A stretch of DNA of 64,000 nucleotides from Tigriopus japonicus (GCA_010645155.1 CM021318.1:8977404-9041403), one strand, 5' to 3'. Positions 11,590 to 23,410 are shown, counted from the first letter of the stretch. The notes: generated by a model not told the origin, from the letters alone. A program made the numbers and translations.

Positions 11590-11844
11590 GGTCGGTTGTT
11601 AAGGTAGTTTTGAAGTATAGTAGAAGCATGTCTAGAAGCATAAAAGAAGCATGTGAGGCGAAGTTGAAATAAACATGCTCAATCAAGTTTCGCTACATAA
11701 GCTTATGTATGTGTGTGTGTGTGTGTTTCACTTATGTAGCAATACTTGATCGATCATGGTTAGTTCTACTTCGGCTCATATGCTTCTTTCATGCTTCTAA
11801 GTATGCTTCTACTATACTTCAAAACTACCTCAACAACCGACCTA
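11588..11844. mobile_element. Foldback MITE with TA flanks
   Basis: The element at 11590–11842 begins GGTCGGTTGTT and ends AACAACCGACC, and is bracketed by TA on both sides, as for Tc1/mariner-type insertions. The two arms (about 11590–11703 and 11728–11842) are inverted copies along nearly their full length. The loop is only about 25 bp and contains a TG microsatellite. A transcript would fold into a long imperfect hairpin. It lies 150 bp downstream of the IFT46 stop codon. Confidence 0.75.
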
Positions 11845-11927
11845 GTAAGCACATAGTCACATGCTCGCCTGCCAAGGCTAAACCTATCGTAGTATGAAAA
11901 GGAGTTGTCATTCGCTTTGCAGCATAT

Positions 11928-11933
11928 TTTATT
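11928..11933 (-). terminator. IFT46 polyadenylation signal
   Basis: AATAAA on the minus strand, about 60 nt after the IFT46 stop codon. It lies between that stop and the foldback MITE. Confidence 0.6.
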
Positions 11934-11991
11934 GAATTTTGTGACGATATTAATTTCTATTAACATTGCTCGTGACGATTTTCTGGCTTTA

Positions 11992-13391
11992 TTAAAATTC
12001 CACTCTATCCACCAAACCATCCTTGAGAGCGTTGTCCAGATTGTTATCTTGGGCCAATTGATTAAAATGCTGTGAGTTTCTAAATGCCGAATACAAGTTG
12101 AACAAAACATGGAGAGATTGAATCCTGGATTTATAGACCGGGATGTCAAGTAATCCACAGCAAATGTCGACATACGTAGCCAAATCGCAATCCAAATCAG
12201 CTGTGGGGATACCAGTTTCCTTCAGCATTTCCTCCATTTCCGGTGGCCACTCTTGCATGAGAAAATCAATATCCGGCATGGGTTTCGAGTAATGCACAGT
12301 AGGTGGCGGTTTTGACCGGTGAAGGTCGGAAATATCCTTGATCCATTTCTCAATATCTTTGGAGCTCTTCTCTCCACTTTCGATCTTTTTGACTTGAGCC
12401 GCTTTGTGCGAGCTTTGCTTTGATATGGCACGAAGTTGAAGCTCGAGAACGGAAGGATCACTTTGTTTTGGGGCAGGTTCATCCAGAACACGAAGGCCCA
12501 AGTCCTCTTTCTTTCCATCAGGTCTTAAAACCTTAATAAAGGCATCGATATCTCCTACAGCAGGGATGTATTCGGGTATGAAGGGTTTGAATTTAGTGTC
12601 AAGATCGATGGTTTGCGGTGTGTAGCGAAGGATGTATTGAAACAAATCCTTGATATCCGAGGACACGTTCAGATTCTCATACTCTGATGGGTCGTACATT
12701 CCCTCCAAAGGAGGAGCAGCTACATCATCGTCATCGTCGTCATCGGTATCATCATCTGAGTCTTCGTCCGAATCGTCATCTTCTTTGCCTTGTTCGTTCA
12801 TTCCCTGTGGTGGATCACCCAAAGGATTGTCTTCTCTGGGTTCGAACTGAAGGGGCTCTAATTCTCCATGAGAAGGTCCGTCATCCAAACCCTTATCTCC
12901 AAGATCACTCAGCTCTCCAAATGGAGGTGCACTTTCCTCGTGTTCGGAATCCTAATGAAGAAAGATGGCTCTAGATAGATTTCACAAAGCCCTTTGCATT
13001 GTTCTGCCCTGTCGGCCTCAAATCTAGATAACAACTCTCCCAAGGAGGCTGATCAACATGGAAAAGGAAACAGCCTGAATGGAAGGTAAATTGAAGTTCA
13101 CCTCGTGTAAAGTGGGTTGAAATGATGGGGGTTGGATCCTGCTTCGGATTGATCCAGCTGTTCCGGACCTTGGCTCGGGAGTGGATGGATTGGTTTCAGA
13201 ATTTGCGTTCTCTTCTGAGCCATCCTCAGGCTGAGTTTCAGCTTGATTTTCACCCGCCTTGAGTTCCTCATTTTCCTGAAAGAGTGAATTTTTTGTCACT
13301 TCTCGAGGTACGCAGATCTAATTTTAAAGGTCATAACCTCGGATTCCTCTTTGCTTTTTTTGAATAAGCTTGTTTTCTTCAGCCAAGACAT
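11992..13391 (-). CDS. IFT46: Intraflagellar transport protein 46
   Basis: IFT46 is a core subunit of the IFT-B particle, which carries cargo to the ciliary tip. The model has three exons: 13338–13391 (MSWLKKTSLFKKSKEESE), 13102–13275 and 11992–12951, all phase 0, giving 395 aa. The conserved body includes DLFQYILRYTPQTIDLDTKFKPF, split here as YILRYTPQTIDLDTK and FIPEYIPAVGDIDAF, and the C-terminal CGLLDIPVYKSRIQSLHVLF. An Asp/Glu/Ser-rich tract precedes the conserved domain, as in other IFT46 proteins. The donor of exon 1 (GAG|GTTATG) is weak. A 5' UTR acceptor (TTTTATTCTAG) lies just upstream of the ATG. The FAIM stop codon is only 124 bp upstream on the same strand. Confidence 0.93.
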
Positions 13392-13514
13392 CCTCTCGAG
13401 TGGGCTCTAGAATAAAAAGTAGGATTTTTGGACTCACAGTGCTTGTGCTTTTAAAGCTTCTTGGGATTCTTCACGGTGTAGCAAATATATTTCAAGGTGG
13501 TTAATGATAGGTAT

Positions 13515-14143
13515 CTAATCTTCTATGAATTCTGGGACTTCTGAGTCCTCCACAAACAACTTGTGGATGATGCCTTGTCTCCGTTTCCCCGAGCTGACTG
13601 CTTTAATATAGGCAGGTTGGTTAGAAATAGCGAAATGCGTTTCCGTGCCGTCATCCGTGAACTCGCCCGCTGTTTCAGCTTTCTTCCCGTTCACCCAGAT
13701 GTCCAATGTGTCCTTTTCCAACACGATTCGAAACATGCTCCCATTGACGGGCAGGATCCAAGTCTTCATGATTTTCGATTGTTGCTCTTTGAAGGTCTTG
13801 TACGGTTTGCTGTTCACATCTAAGGTATATTGGTAGGAGAACCCTCCAATTGGTTCAATGCGGATCACGCAATTGGCGTTACTCTTGCCCACTTGAAAAG
13901 ATTCTGTCCCTACAAGCTTGAACATCCAATCCCTCCGAACAACTTCGTTACCATCCACCCTAGATGACGTTAATAGAAATTCTGTTCTTAATGAGTTGAG
14001 ACTAGATTCAACAATACTTCTTTTTACCGGACAACTCTTCTGCCAGATGTGGTTCCATGTTCAAACTGAATGATATGGATTCCATCTGGTAAAAACACTT
14101 CCCACATTGCCACCAGGTCTGGAATTGAGCTGTCTAAACTCAT
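13515..14143 (-). CDS. FAIM: Fas apoptotic inhibitory molecule 1
   Basis: FAIM1 is a soluble cytosolic beta-sandwich protein reported to protect cells against death-receptor killing and protein aggregation. Two exons, 14028–14143 and 13515–13959, join in frame to 186 aa (human about 179). The first exon has DLVAMWEV, PDGIHIIQFEHGTTSGRRVV; the second has VDGNEVVRRDWMFKLVG, MFRIVLEKDTLDIWVNGKK and AGEFTDDGTETHFAI, all typical of the family. The second exon opens with GTG because the true start lies in exon 1, at the ATG of MSLDSSIPDL. The intron is about 68 bp. Confidence 0.95.
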
Positions 14144-15207
14144 TTCGTAAATTGAGTGGGATGGTTGGGATGGAAGAAATTCTAAAGTGGTATTCGTGTT
14201 CGATTTCTAGGCCTCTTTTGGATTCCAGGTACAATACTCTTTGGTCTCTGCTTTCTACGAAGACTTATTCAGGTAGAGAAACCAATGGCTCATGCCATGC
14301 TCTCCTCTTAATGTACATTGCTGTCTTGAATGAAGGGAAAATCATGTAGGCTTTCCCCTTTAGTGTCCATACATAGAAATCTGAGGACAAGCACGTAAAC
14401 CAATGGGGATTAGGCCCCCATAATCGCTTGATTAGAACACCGCGGATATGACATTTTTAAACGTTTAATCTATAGTACTGACGTGCTATTTTTATAGTCC
14501 CTTATTGACTCAGAGTTCATGTCCCTTGCCTTTCAAAAACTTTGGTTATGATGAGTTTTCTGACCCAAAAACCAAAACAAGGGCCAATATCGCAACACTT
14601 TGGCAAAAATCGAACTTATCTCGATGATCTCTCCTTGATGAACCACTGGTTGGAGTCAACCTCACCTACTCAAAAATAATTTTGCATTTTGAGCCTTTCT
14701 CTTGGTGCGACATGTCGATATTGTTAGGGGAACATGACGAACTTCACATTCATAGAGTAGAAGTCATAATTTGTAGCCAAGTTCCATAAAAATGCTTTGG
14801 ATATTAAAGAAACAATTCAAGTGTTTCTTATAGTCGTCATTATCAAAAGGTTTTTATCATAATGTGAAAAAATAGCACCCCAAGGGAAAATTGACAGCCT
14901 CACAGCTTTGTAGCTAATGCTTATGAAATCATGGTTTAATGCAATCTAATTTCTGCGCTTAAGTAAAATAAGTTGAATGAATACCATCTGCATGCGGTAA
15001 TGACAACACGAAAAAAAACAATGAATAGGCTCCATGATCGATTTACCATTTGCACGACAACTTGTTTCCATACAGAGGCATTATTAATTGAGGCAAAATT
15101 CCTAAATGTATTATTTATGATTGGTCGTTCATTCCCTCATTGTAGTATTTGTCCCATGGGATGGTAGTTATGGGAATACTCACGGGGACGGGCATTTTTA
15201 GACAGCT
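14144..15207. other. Intergenic region
   Basis: About 1 kb between FAIM and the tudor gene. I see no exon, repeat or RNA gene I can support. Confidence 0.4.
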
Positions 15208-16420
15208 TTAATTGGAAGAACTTTGGTTTGACTCACAACTGAGATCACTTAAACAGAGATTGATCATGTCTACGCAAACGTCCTCGTAGACATCAAACAT
15301 ATTGTTTTCATCCTCCAGCCATGGTCTGACTTTTTCCTCACTCATGGCCAACACTAAATCCATGGTTCTTTGGTCATACTCGCACAGTTCTTGACTCAAG
15401 TCATTCACATTGACTTTGGGATGATATAAATCTTCTTTGGGCTCGCAGGACTCTTCAGATATACTCGTCCAAGAATGTTCTGACGAATCCGGAGAAAGTG
15501 GCAAGGGTTTGTGCTCGGCCAACTTTAGTCGAACGAGTTCGGCAATTATATTCACGCCATCGGTCAAAGTATTGCTAGAGGTGTCGATCAAAACCAGGTC
15601 TAGTTTATTCTTCTTTCCACGTTTGACCTCCACAGCTACAACACCTCCAGTGTTGTAATTGTTAGCTCTCCAACACGCTTCTCGAAAGGTGTTAATGGCC
15701 TTCGGAGACCAATGTTTCGTCTTGCCAAAAGGTTTGAGACCCATTAAACGCGCTGGAAGAGCCTGGGCGGGTAGTTGGCAAAAATCGAGACGCAGCAAGC
15801 GCAAATACCTCAAATGAACCACACATATTGTGCCATAATCCAAATATTTGACTTGGACGCGTTCAATATCCTCGATCTGTATTATAATACCACGATGCCA
15901 TCCTGCAGACTTCATCGTACCCTCTTCAATATACACAACCGCAACGAGTAACCCTGGAAAATTAAATTAAGTTCATGTTGATGTTTAAGATTGACATTCG
16001 GATGTTTTTCTTGCCTTGAATTCCAGGGTAAATAAACGGGACTGAAAATCCCTTCAAGGACCAGTCGCAATAAAACATCTCCATCTCGTCCATAAGTTGG
16101 TCTAGAAGATGAACTTTAGACAGGAGTTGGACGTGGAAGTCATCGGGTGCGTAAGCATGACCCACTATGAAGTCCACAGGGGTGTTTTCAAAGTTAATTG
16201 GAAGCTTTTGTTTCGGGATAAAGGTGGTTTCATCGGCTACACCCGGGGGTATCTTGAAGCCTCGACGACGTCTACTTTGGAGAAGTGAGATTTCACTGGG
16301 AGACAAATCGGGGTCAAGGTTGTCGAATAAATGGTCGCCCTGTTTTCCGTCAGCCATTGAAAGAAGAAATTTGTGTGAATTATTACCACGGGTGTTGTCT
16401 GGGGATTGTATATAACTCAT
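15208..16420 (-). CDS. Tudor-domain protein, TDRD5-like
   Basis: Two exons, 16015–16420 and 15208–15953, encode 383 aa, or 362 aa if the in-frame ATG at 16357 (MADGKQGDHL) is used. The central part is an extended tudor fold. It has VDFIVGHAYAPDDFHVQLLS, then the core GIIIQIEDIERVQVKYLDYG and LRLDFCQLPAQALPARLMGL, closest to the C-terminal tudor domain of TDRD5. Such domains bind methyl-arginine on Piwi proteins in germline nuage. The N-terminal LOTUS domains of vertebrate TDRD5 are absent here, so this is either a short lineage form or a partial model. The intron (15954–16014, 61 bp) is a GC–AG intron with donor AAG|GCAAGA. The C terminus is acidic and lacks a further domain. Confidence 0.85.
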
Positions 16421-17386
16421 ATTTCAATAATAAAGGATTGCCATCATGTGGTGACAATTTTGAGACTTCGTTCGGGGTCGTCTCAGCTCGAGCTTTGAAG
16501 ATATGCTTGGGAAACGTGACTTCTGTTACATAAAATATTTTTTCCAGCCAGTGCCCACAAAGACCATCCAGCATGCTATTTGTCATTTTTAGACGCAGAA
16601 AAAAAAATGTTGCAAAACAGATGGATAAGTTCCAAAAACCTGAGTAAATCAACTTATGGTATTTTTATCACACCCTGTGGGTACTCCCTATTTTTCTAAC
16701 TAGATAAAAACTCGACGGTTACTGAGGCTCGACCTATCTCTATTTATGTGTCAACCGAAAAACGTAAGTGAGCAAAATACAAGCTAATACCAATACTTGC
16801 GCGGGAAGTTCAAACATTCCAAATTGTGTAGGCACGGTCAAGTTAAGGGAATCATTTTCCATTGGATTTGCTTACCCTACTTTATTTCTTGATTCACTGA
16901 TGGTGAGTGAGCTTGAAATGCTTTGCATTGTGCCTTGATCTAACAACATGACATCGTTATTGATCTTTAAAATGGTAGTGTTTTAGGACTTTTATTATTA
17001 TTTATCATCCCATACCCCGTCATCCTTCTTTAAATACTCGTCACGGGCTGTTGAAGTAAAACTTCAGCCTTGCAGAAAATGCTTAGAGTTCCACTCAATA
17101 ATTTCCATCTTACTGTTACTTGCAATAGCCTTAATGGATTGTGAGACAGAGACGTAATCGCAAATCGCACGGTCGCACTGGAATTGCAATTTAAGTAATA
17201 CTAATAATATTATTTTGGAGATTTTGGCTGATATATTTTCACTCAAGCCTTGTTGTTATATCGTAGAAGTGTGTCGAAACGTTATTTTCATAGGTTAGCT
17301 CACTGACTTTTAAATTCCATGAGTTTGGGTAACCAGCAAATACTTTGAGTGTTTTTCCCAACATTAAGATAATTGTTATGAATACA
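16421..17386. other. Intergenic region
   Basis: No gene recognised between the tudor gene and the SLC28 stop codon. The last few hundred bases toward 17386 are probably the SLC28 3' UTR. Confidence 0.4.
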
Positions 17387-19177
17387 CTAAGAACTAAACT
17401 GGATTCCATCACTAGATAATAGAGCCCCTGCAATGCAAGCCGTCATGAAACAAGCCATGGTTCCAGCCACAAAAGCTCTGCCGACGATATTAGCGAAATC
17501 TGCTTTTCTGGAAGGACACAATCCGCTCAAAAGGGCAATTTGCACACCCACACTTCCAGGATTGGCAAAGCCACACAAGGCGTAGGTAGCGATAGCCGCA
17601 GACCTTGGACTTAGTCCGTCGTTTTCCAAAATAATCCCCAATTGTCGATAGGCTATGAATTCATTCACCACGGTCTTGATGCCGATCAGACCGCCAACAA
17701 TTTCCGTTTCCTCCCATGGTACTCCCATCATGTAAGCCACGGGAATGAAAACCTTGCCCACTATCCACTCAAAGTCAATATACCCCAAACCCACCAAACC
17801 ACCCAAGAATGACACGATTGAATTGAGAAAGGCCACCATAGCTATGAAAGCCACCACAATGGCAGTGATATTCAATACCAAAGTAGCGGCCACAGTGGCA
17901 CCTCGAGTAGCCGCGTCCAATATATTGCTGGCTTTTTGCCCATCAGAATCCATACTGGTTAGTTGAATATCATCCTCGGAAATGAGGGATTCCTCAGTTT
18001 CCGGGTAAAGAATTTTGGCACACGCCAATGCAGCCGGAGCTGACATGACCGAGGCGGACAGTAAATGGGAAGGAGACACGCCAAATGTAATGTAGGCAGC
18101 CATTACGGTTCCAGCGATGGTAGCAAACCCGCTGGTCATGACGGTGTGGATCTCGGAACGGGTCATCCGCGGTAGGTACGGTTGAATGAGTAATGGGGCC
18201 ATGGATTGACCCAAAAAGATGTTGGAAGCGGCATTGAGAGACTCGCAGTAGGTTGTCCCAACAGAAATTCGTAGAATCCAACCAATTTTGACCGTGAACC
18301 ATTGAATGGCTCCCACGTAAAAGAGTACGTTACTGATGAACGAGAAGAAGTAGATCACACTCAACGATTTGAAGACCACCACATCCGCAATGGCCTTATT
18401 AATGTTCACTTCCTGAGTCACATTAAACGCGAGGCTTTCGTTATTCAACGCACTGGTGACGAAAGGTTGCCGGTTGACGAGGTAACCGAAAACAAACCCG
18501 CTACCCGCATCGGTGAAATTGAGAAGTTGGCTGATCTTCTCCCCCAAGCAATCCACCACATCACGACCAAAATCCCACCGGAGGATGAGAAGCGCAAAGA
18601 TGAATTGAAGAGCCAATCCCCACGTGACTTGGCGCCAATTGATCTTCAGGGGATGCCTCGAGAAAAGTGTTCCGAGAAGTACAAACACAAGAATCCCTGC
18701 CACGGATATCAATCGATCAGGTTCATCCCAGCAATCGATCACCAAGAACGTGATGATAGCTGCGAGAGTTAGTAGGTAGAGGCAGATTCTGACTAGTTTT
18801 TTCGACAGGGCTTGGTCATACAAGGCACCCACAGTAGCTTGTCCCGGTATTAGATATAAATACGGGCTAATGAGGTAACCGTAGATCAAGAAGACGTAGG
18901 CTACACACGTGAGGATAAGCAGGAAACCCAAGCCATCACACCACTCCCAATTTGTAGCCTCGTGGACGTGATAGTAGATAGCGTATGCCAGATAGGCGTT
19001 GTAGAGCACAAAAATAATGGACCACACAATGAGACCGGCCTTGGCCTTGGCCCGTGAAAAGAGGTTGGGATGCTTCATGTTCTTTGGTTGGTCGACTTCA
19101 TCTTCGTGACTAGGCGAAGAATCCAGATTTCGTCTCGCTCTGGGCAGTTGGAATTCGCTTTTGCCCAAATCTGTCAT
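17387..19177 (-). CDS. SLC28A: Concentrative nucleoside transporter (SLC28/CNT family)
   Basis: Single-exon gene of 596 aa from ATG 19177. The open frame runs 25 codons further upstream, but its first codons contain no ATG. CNT proteins import nucleosides with Na+ or H+ across the plasma membrane. Visible features are an N-terminal cytosolic tail, the first membrane helices from LIVWSIIFVLYNAYLAYAIY, and the CNT signature GIKTVVNEFIAY. The ribose-site stretch YALCGFANPGSVGV retains the expected Phe, Asn and Ser. The nucleobase loop reads LGQSMAPLL where CNTs normally have GQTESPLL, so the Thr-Glu pair is Ser-Met. That substitution should alter base selectivity or cation coupling. The adjacent upstream gene is CDC23, also minus, with its stop about 170 bp away. 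Confidence 0.93.
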   Translation of the reverse strand: MTDLGKSEFQLPRARRNLDSSPSHEDEVDQPKNMKHPNLFSRAKAKAGLIVWSIIFVLYNAYLAYAIYYHVHEATNWEWCDGLGFLLILTCVAYVFLIYGYLISPYLYLIPGQATVGALYDQALSKKLVRICLYLLTLAAIITFLVIDCWDEPDRLISVAGILVFVLLGTLFSRHPLKINWRQVTWGLALQFIFALLILRWDFGRDVVDCLGEKISQLLNFTDAGSGFVFGYLVNRQPFVTSALNNESLAFNVTQEVNINKAIADVVVFKSLSVIYFFSFISNVLFYVGAIQWFTVKIGWILRISVGTTYCESLNAASNIFLGQSMAPLLIQPYLPRMTRSEIHTVMTSGFATIAGTVMAAYITFGVSPSHLLSASVMSAPAALACAKILYPETEESLISEDDIQLTSMDSDGQKASNILDAATRGATVAATLVLNITAIVVAFIAMVAFLNSIVSFLGGLVGLGYIDFEWIVGKVFIPVAYMMGVPWEETEIVGGLIGIKTVVNEFIAYRQLGIILENDGLSPRSAAIATYALCGFANPGSVGVQIALLSGLCPSRKADFANIVGRAFVAGTMACFMTACIAGALLSSDGIQFSS

Positions 19178-19347
19178 GTTGATCGAGCTAATGCACGTCG
19201 TCGGACGAAGTGAATAGTTGTTGAGACAGAAATCGACATTGACCCCAAACACGGATTCATAGTGAGTGAACGAGGAAGGAGGACGAGTTGATCCAAGTGC
19301 AATAAAATGTCGTCGGCTTTGATTTGGATGATAAGGGATTTTATTTT

Positions 19348-22300
19348 TTAAGGAGTGAAAGTCAGATTCATGGGCTCGAGATCGCGCGAAGTCCTCGGAA
19401 ATGGCCTTGTCGCTTGATCGGTGGTGTTTCCAGACGTGCTCGAAAACACCATCATCTCGCCCGGATGTGCTTCGCCTCTTTGAGCGCGTTTATTGGTAAT
19501 CTCCTTGAGCATGGACTTGCCATCCTCTTTGGTGTCGGCGAACTCTGTACATTTCTGCGCGTACTCAAAAGCATCTTCGAGTTGATCTGAAGGAAAACAA
19601 CAGAAAAGGATGCTTTTAGAGTTCACGTTTTCTTTTACCTACTTGAACTTATTCATTGACACACTTCTCAAAAGTTTTAGTTATCTTTCGAATCATAATG
19701 TATAGGGAGACCAAAAAAAAAAATCACATCCATGATTTCGACGATAGAAAAGGCATCTGGCATAGAGATGCTCCTCACTCAAAACATGACTCAGAGAGCG
19801 AAAAAAAAAGAAAATAAGTTAGAAAACAGTTTTTTTAAATCTATTTCCGACAATGCTCATTCCTTGGCTAATTTTTCTACAAAACGACTTTCAATTTATA
19901 TGATGATAAGACAACATTTGGAATATTTCCCACTGGTTTTCTCGCACAGTACGTACAGTCGTAACATTGAAAAAAAATTATCAACTTTAAGTTAGTTTCA
20001 TCTATTTTTATTGGTTACGATTTAATCATTTTTAGTAGATGCCCAGGTGATTAGTCAGGTCTGTAGTGTTTATACTTACTCATTTGGGTTAAATATGACT
20101 AGGGAGCAAAGTTGCTGTTTTTTGTTTTGGCCTAAAGATGCAGTTTTTAGCTTTTTATTTAAAAATGTCAAATTTGGCCAATTTTTTTGTCTCAATTCTA
20201 GCCGAAAGTTAAAAGTCTACAGTTTGTCTTTCCTTTAACCTTTGGCTTCCATAAAAAACGCTGTTTTGTATTGCACAAATTATTCTAGGCTTTAAAAAAT
20301 AACATTAACACTTTGAAATGGGTACATATTTCGAGCATAATTTCAGTAATCCAGGCAAAAAATGCCCCAGTTGCTGTTTGTTGCGAAAAAATAGACAATT
20401 TGACAATTTTGATTAAGATGGCCAAAATTTGCAATTTTTAGTGTAAGCTGCGTTTAGCAACTTCATCCGAGCCCTCATTAAAAAATATCAGTGCATATGA
20501 TTGCTTTGACTGATCTGACAAACGGTTAAGATATTTTTTCTGATATTTTTTCTAGGGAAGTAACAAACTAACACTATTCAGATATACCATAAAAGTGCTT
20601 AGGTACCATTTGCCTTACATTTTTAAGAAAGAAAGGAAATGCTTAGAAATTACTTTCTTCTGCTACCTCAGCATTCTTAGATTCTTAGGAATGCCTCTTA
20701 AACTTTAAGGCAAATACTTTGGGGACACCCTTATTTCTTGGATGGAGACTGTTGCATATTTTTCCATGAACAATGCAACAATAATCCTGATAAGATAAAG
20801 AGTTCATATAATCTTCAGAAATACATAACTTTTTTCCAGGGGGGAAAAACTAACAAAAAAAACCACGAATTACAAACCATTACGCCTTAAGTCAGTATGA
20901 TGGGTCAAGAACCACTGAATTTCTTTTGACTGGGAGGCTAACGAGAGGAATCATGATTTCCAGTAGGAACAGTTATATTACGTTCTTTTGCAAATGAGAC
21001 CTTGCCTATGATGACAAAAATACATTTCATTCATTCTTTGCTCTCTTCAGTACATAAGTTTGAGAAGGCATAACTTTCTCTCTAGCATTTGATTGAGCTG
21101 AAATTTGAAATACGTCGTCTACTTAATACAAGCCAGGTCTCGTCTGCAGAAGAACGCAATTGAATTAATCCTTCAGGTAATCAGAATTCCCACTCCAGAA
21201 ATTCAGTGCTTCTTGGATGGGTCAAAGGCGCTCCGATTAGGTGGCAGTCTTCTAAATTTCACTTCTAACGAATGCTTTAAACCATGGCTTTTTTTCAGAA
21301 ATTTAAATCTGAGACCGGCAGATTTCAAAGATAAGGTAAATTCCGGCATAATGTCCCACACTAACTTCCAAAGTAAAGTACGTCAATCATTTGCTTCGTC
21401 TTACCTTTGTCCAAGAAGTACTGAGCTAAAAATTTAAAGGCAAGCCCTTGTTGATCTCTTTCTCCAATGCCTTGTTGCTCGGAATCTTGTATGTATTGGA
21501 AATATGCCGCAGCTGCTTGCTCAGTGTCACCCGTGCGTTCGAAGAGTTTGGCCAGATGAAGCAACGCTATTCCTCCTTCAATATCGCCCACACAATGGGC
21601 TTTCCAAAAGCATTTTTTGGCATCCTAAGGGGTAAACCGAAGGTTTCTTTAGAATCGATGGATTGGCGCCTTAACTAAAAATATTATATACCTGATACTT
21701 CTCCAGTTTTTCATAAGCACCACCCAAGGCCACGAGCATTCTGGAATCGTTGGGTCTAAGCTCCTGGGCCTTTTTGTAGTAATATAGGCAGTAATAATAC
21801 ATCTTAAGCAGTTCATAGGTTTGTCCAAGTCCATACCACGCACGATAATCTCGCTTACTAACCTCTGTGGAGCAAATTAAAATTACAAATTAAGAATCCA
21901 TGGAGCTGAACTTTTTGGTTTAGTCATACTGTGCTTCTTCTCCGTTAAGGACTTACCAATTCCGTGTCGGTAACATTGAATGGCCGCAGTGATGTTTTTC
22001 AGTTCGATAAATTCGTGTCCCATCAAAGTCCATGCCGACAAATAGTTTGGATTCAGTTTTAAAGCCCTTTGAAAATACGTGACCGCTTTATCATGTTGAG
22101 AGCGTAACGAATAGTAGTTGCCAATGATGCAGCAGGTCTCTGGGCGATATTTGTCGATTTGCGCCACTCGATGGGCCAAATGAGCCAGATCCACCCGATG
22201 CTCTTTGACATACAGGAGATTAGAATATGTGTCCAAATTGTCCAAACGACACGGATCCGTAGTGGTCACTTTAAGAAAATACTCCACGGCCTGATCCACT

Positions 22301-23295
22301 TGACGCATGTTATGGAAGATGATGGCAATCTGCAAGTAAAATTAAGTTCAACAATTTGCTTGCTGTGAGCTACATGGAATGAAGCTTTAACTCACTTGGG
22401 CTAAAATGTAAGTTGAATCTTGAAGACCGCGAGCTTGGAGGCCGAAATAAATGCCCAAGGCGTCTTCGTTGAGTTGAAGTTCAAGGTAGGTGTGGGCTAG
22501 AAAGAAGTGTTTCATCCAATGTTCGGGCAGGTCCAAGTGCTCAATCTCATTTCGATCGGTGATGTGCCCGGAAAGCTCCAACCAAGCTCCCCAATGACAA
22601 GGCTCTAGACGAACTGCTTCCGAGATCACATCCCTTGCCATGGAATTTAGGGATAACTTTTTTAGCACAATGCCATATAAATAAAGGCAGTACCCGTCCA
22701 ATTTCTACAAGCCAAAAAAAGAATGTATTATTAAAATGAGACAACTGTGTTTAAGAGGGTTTTACCTCTTCGTTATATAGCTTCTCCATCTCTTCCCGCA
22801 GATCTTTCAAATGCTTTAAGCGTAATTTTTCCGGGGTGGAAACAGCATCAGTCATATCTTCCAGCTTCTTTTTCTCTCCCGAAAGATATCTCGCGTACAA
22901 ATGGAGAAACTGCAACTTGGCCGAATCGGAATTGGCCGTGAAATGGGCACATCGATCGTATTCTTTCACATCGAAGTAGCTCTTGGCCATCATATAGAGA
23001 TCAAAGTCGTGTTCGTTGGGAGTGACTCCCAAAGTTGCTTTGACCGTCAATTCCGATGGCAAAGATACCGACCTAACATTGAAGTAAGGTGTTAGTGATT
23101 ATGAATATTCGGCAACTACCATTAGGTGCCCGATTACCTCAAAGCATAGTTGATCTCAGCCAACCATTTGTGAGAATGTGATAAACCTCGTTGTTGACAT
23201 TCCATAGATTTCTGCAACAACTCTAGCTTTATGGCGGGGAGATCCAAGTCCAAATGGATCGGATTGAGATCCAAAGACAGACCCGTGTCGTTCAT
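19348..23295 (-). CDS. CDC23: Anaphase-promoting complex subunit 8
   Basis: CDC23/APC8 is a TPR scaffold subunit of the APC/C ubiquitin ligase that triggers sister separation and mitotic exit. The model has seven exons: 23138–23295, 22766–23072, 22396–22704, 21957–22329, 21692–21864, 21405–21624 and 19348–19586. All phases agree, giving 592 aa (human 597). Landmarks are YFDVKEYDRCAHF, LYARYLSGEKKK, CCIIGNYYSLRSQHDKAV, YFQRALKLNPNYLSAWTLMG and KRDYRAWYGLGQTYELLK, followed by the C-terminal PMNLTFTP that matches the family tail. Six introns are short, but the last is 1.8 kb and carries a repeat. The ATG is only about 115 bp from the LINE fragment on the other strand, so the promoter region is compressed or disrupted. 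Confidence 0.96.
20100..20476. repeat. Repeat in the last CDC23 intron
   Basis: It starts TAGGGAGCAAAGTTGCTG, and its other end read on the minus strand is AGGGCTCGGATGAAGTTGC, so the ends share YAGGG and AAGTTGC. Interior stretches such as TTTTTTTGTCTCAAT and the ATCCGAGCCCT end recur at 6918–7182. hAT-like, but with no target duplication seen. The rest of the 19587–21404 intron has nothing I recognise. Confidence 0.35.
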
Positions 23296-23410
23296 GATCT
23301 AAAGGGGTAAAATTCGTAAAAAAAACTTACACTCACTATAAAAACATAAACTAAGATTAAAAAATTTTACTACTCAAACGTAACTTTGTTTGTGTATATA
23401 GGATAATCGA

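Noticed and set aside
19178..19252. 25-residue N-terminal extension of the SLC28 protein
   Set aside because: The extension begins with GTG and no in-frame ATG exists upstream; ATG at 19177 is the first.
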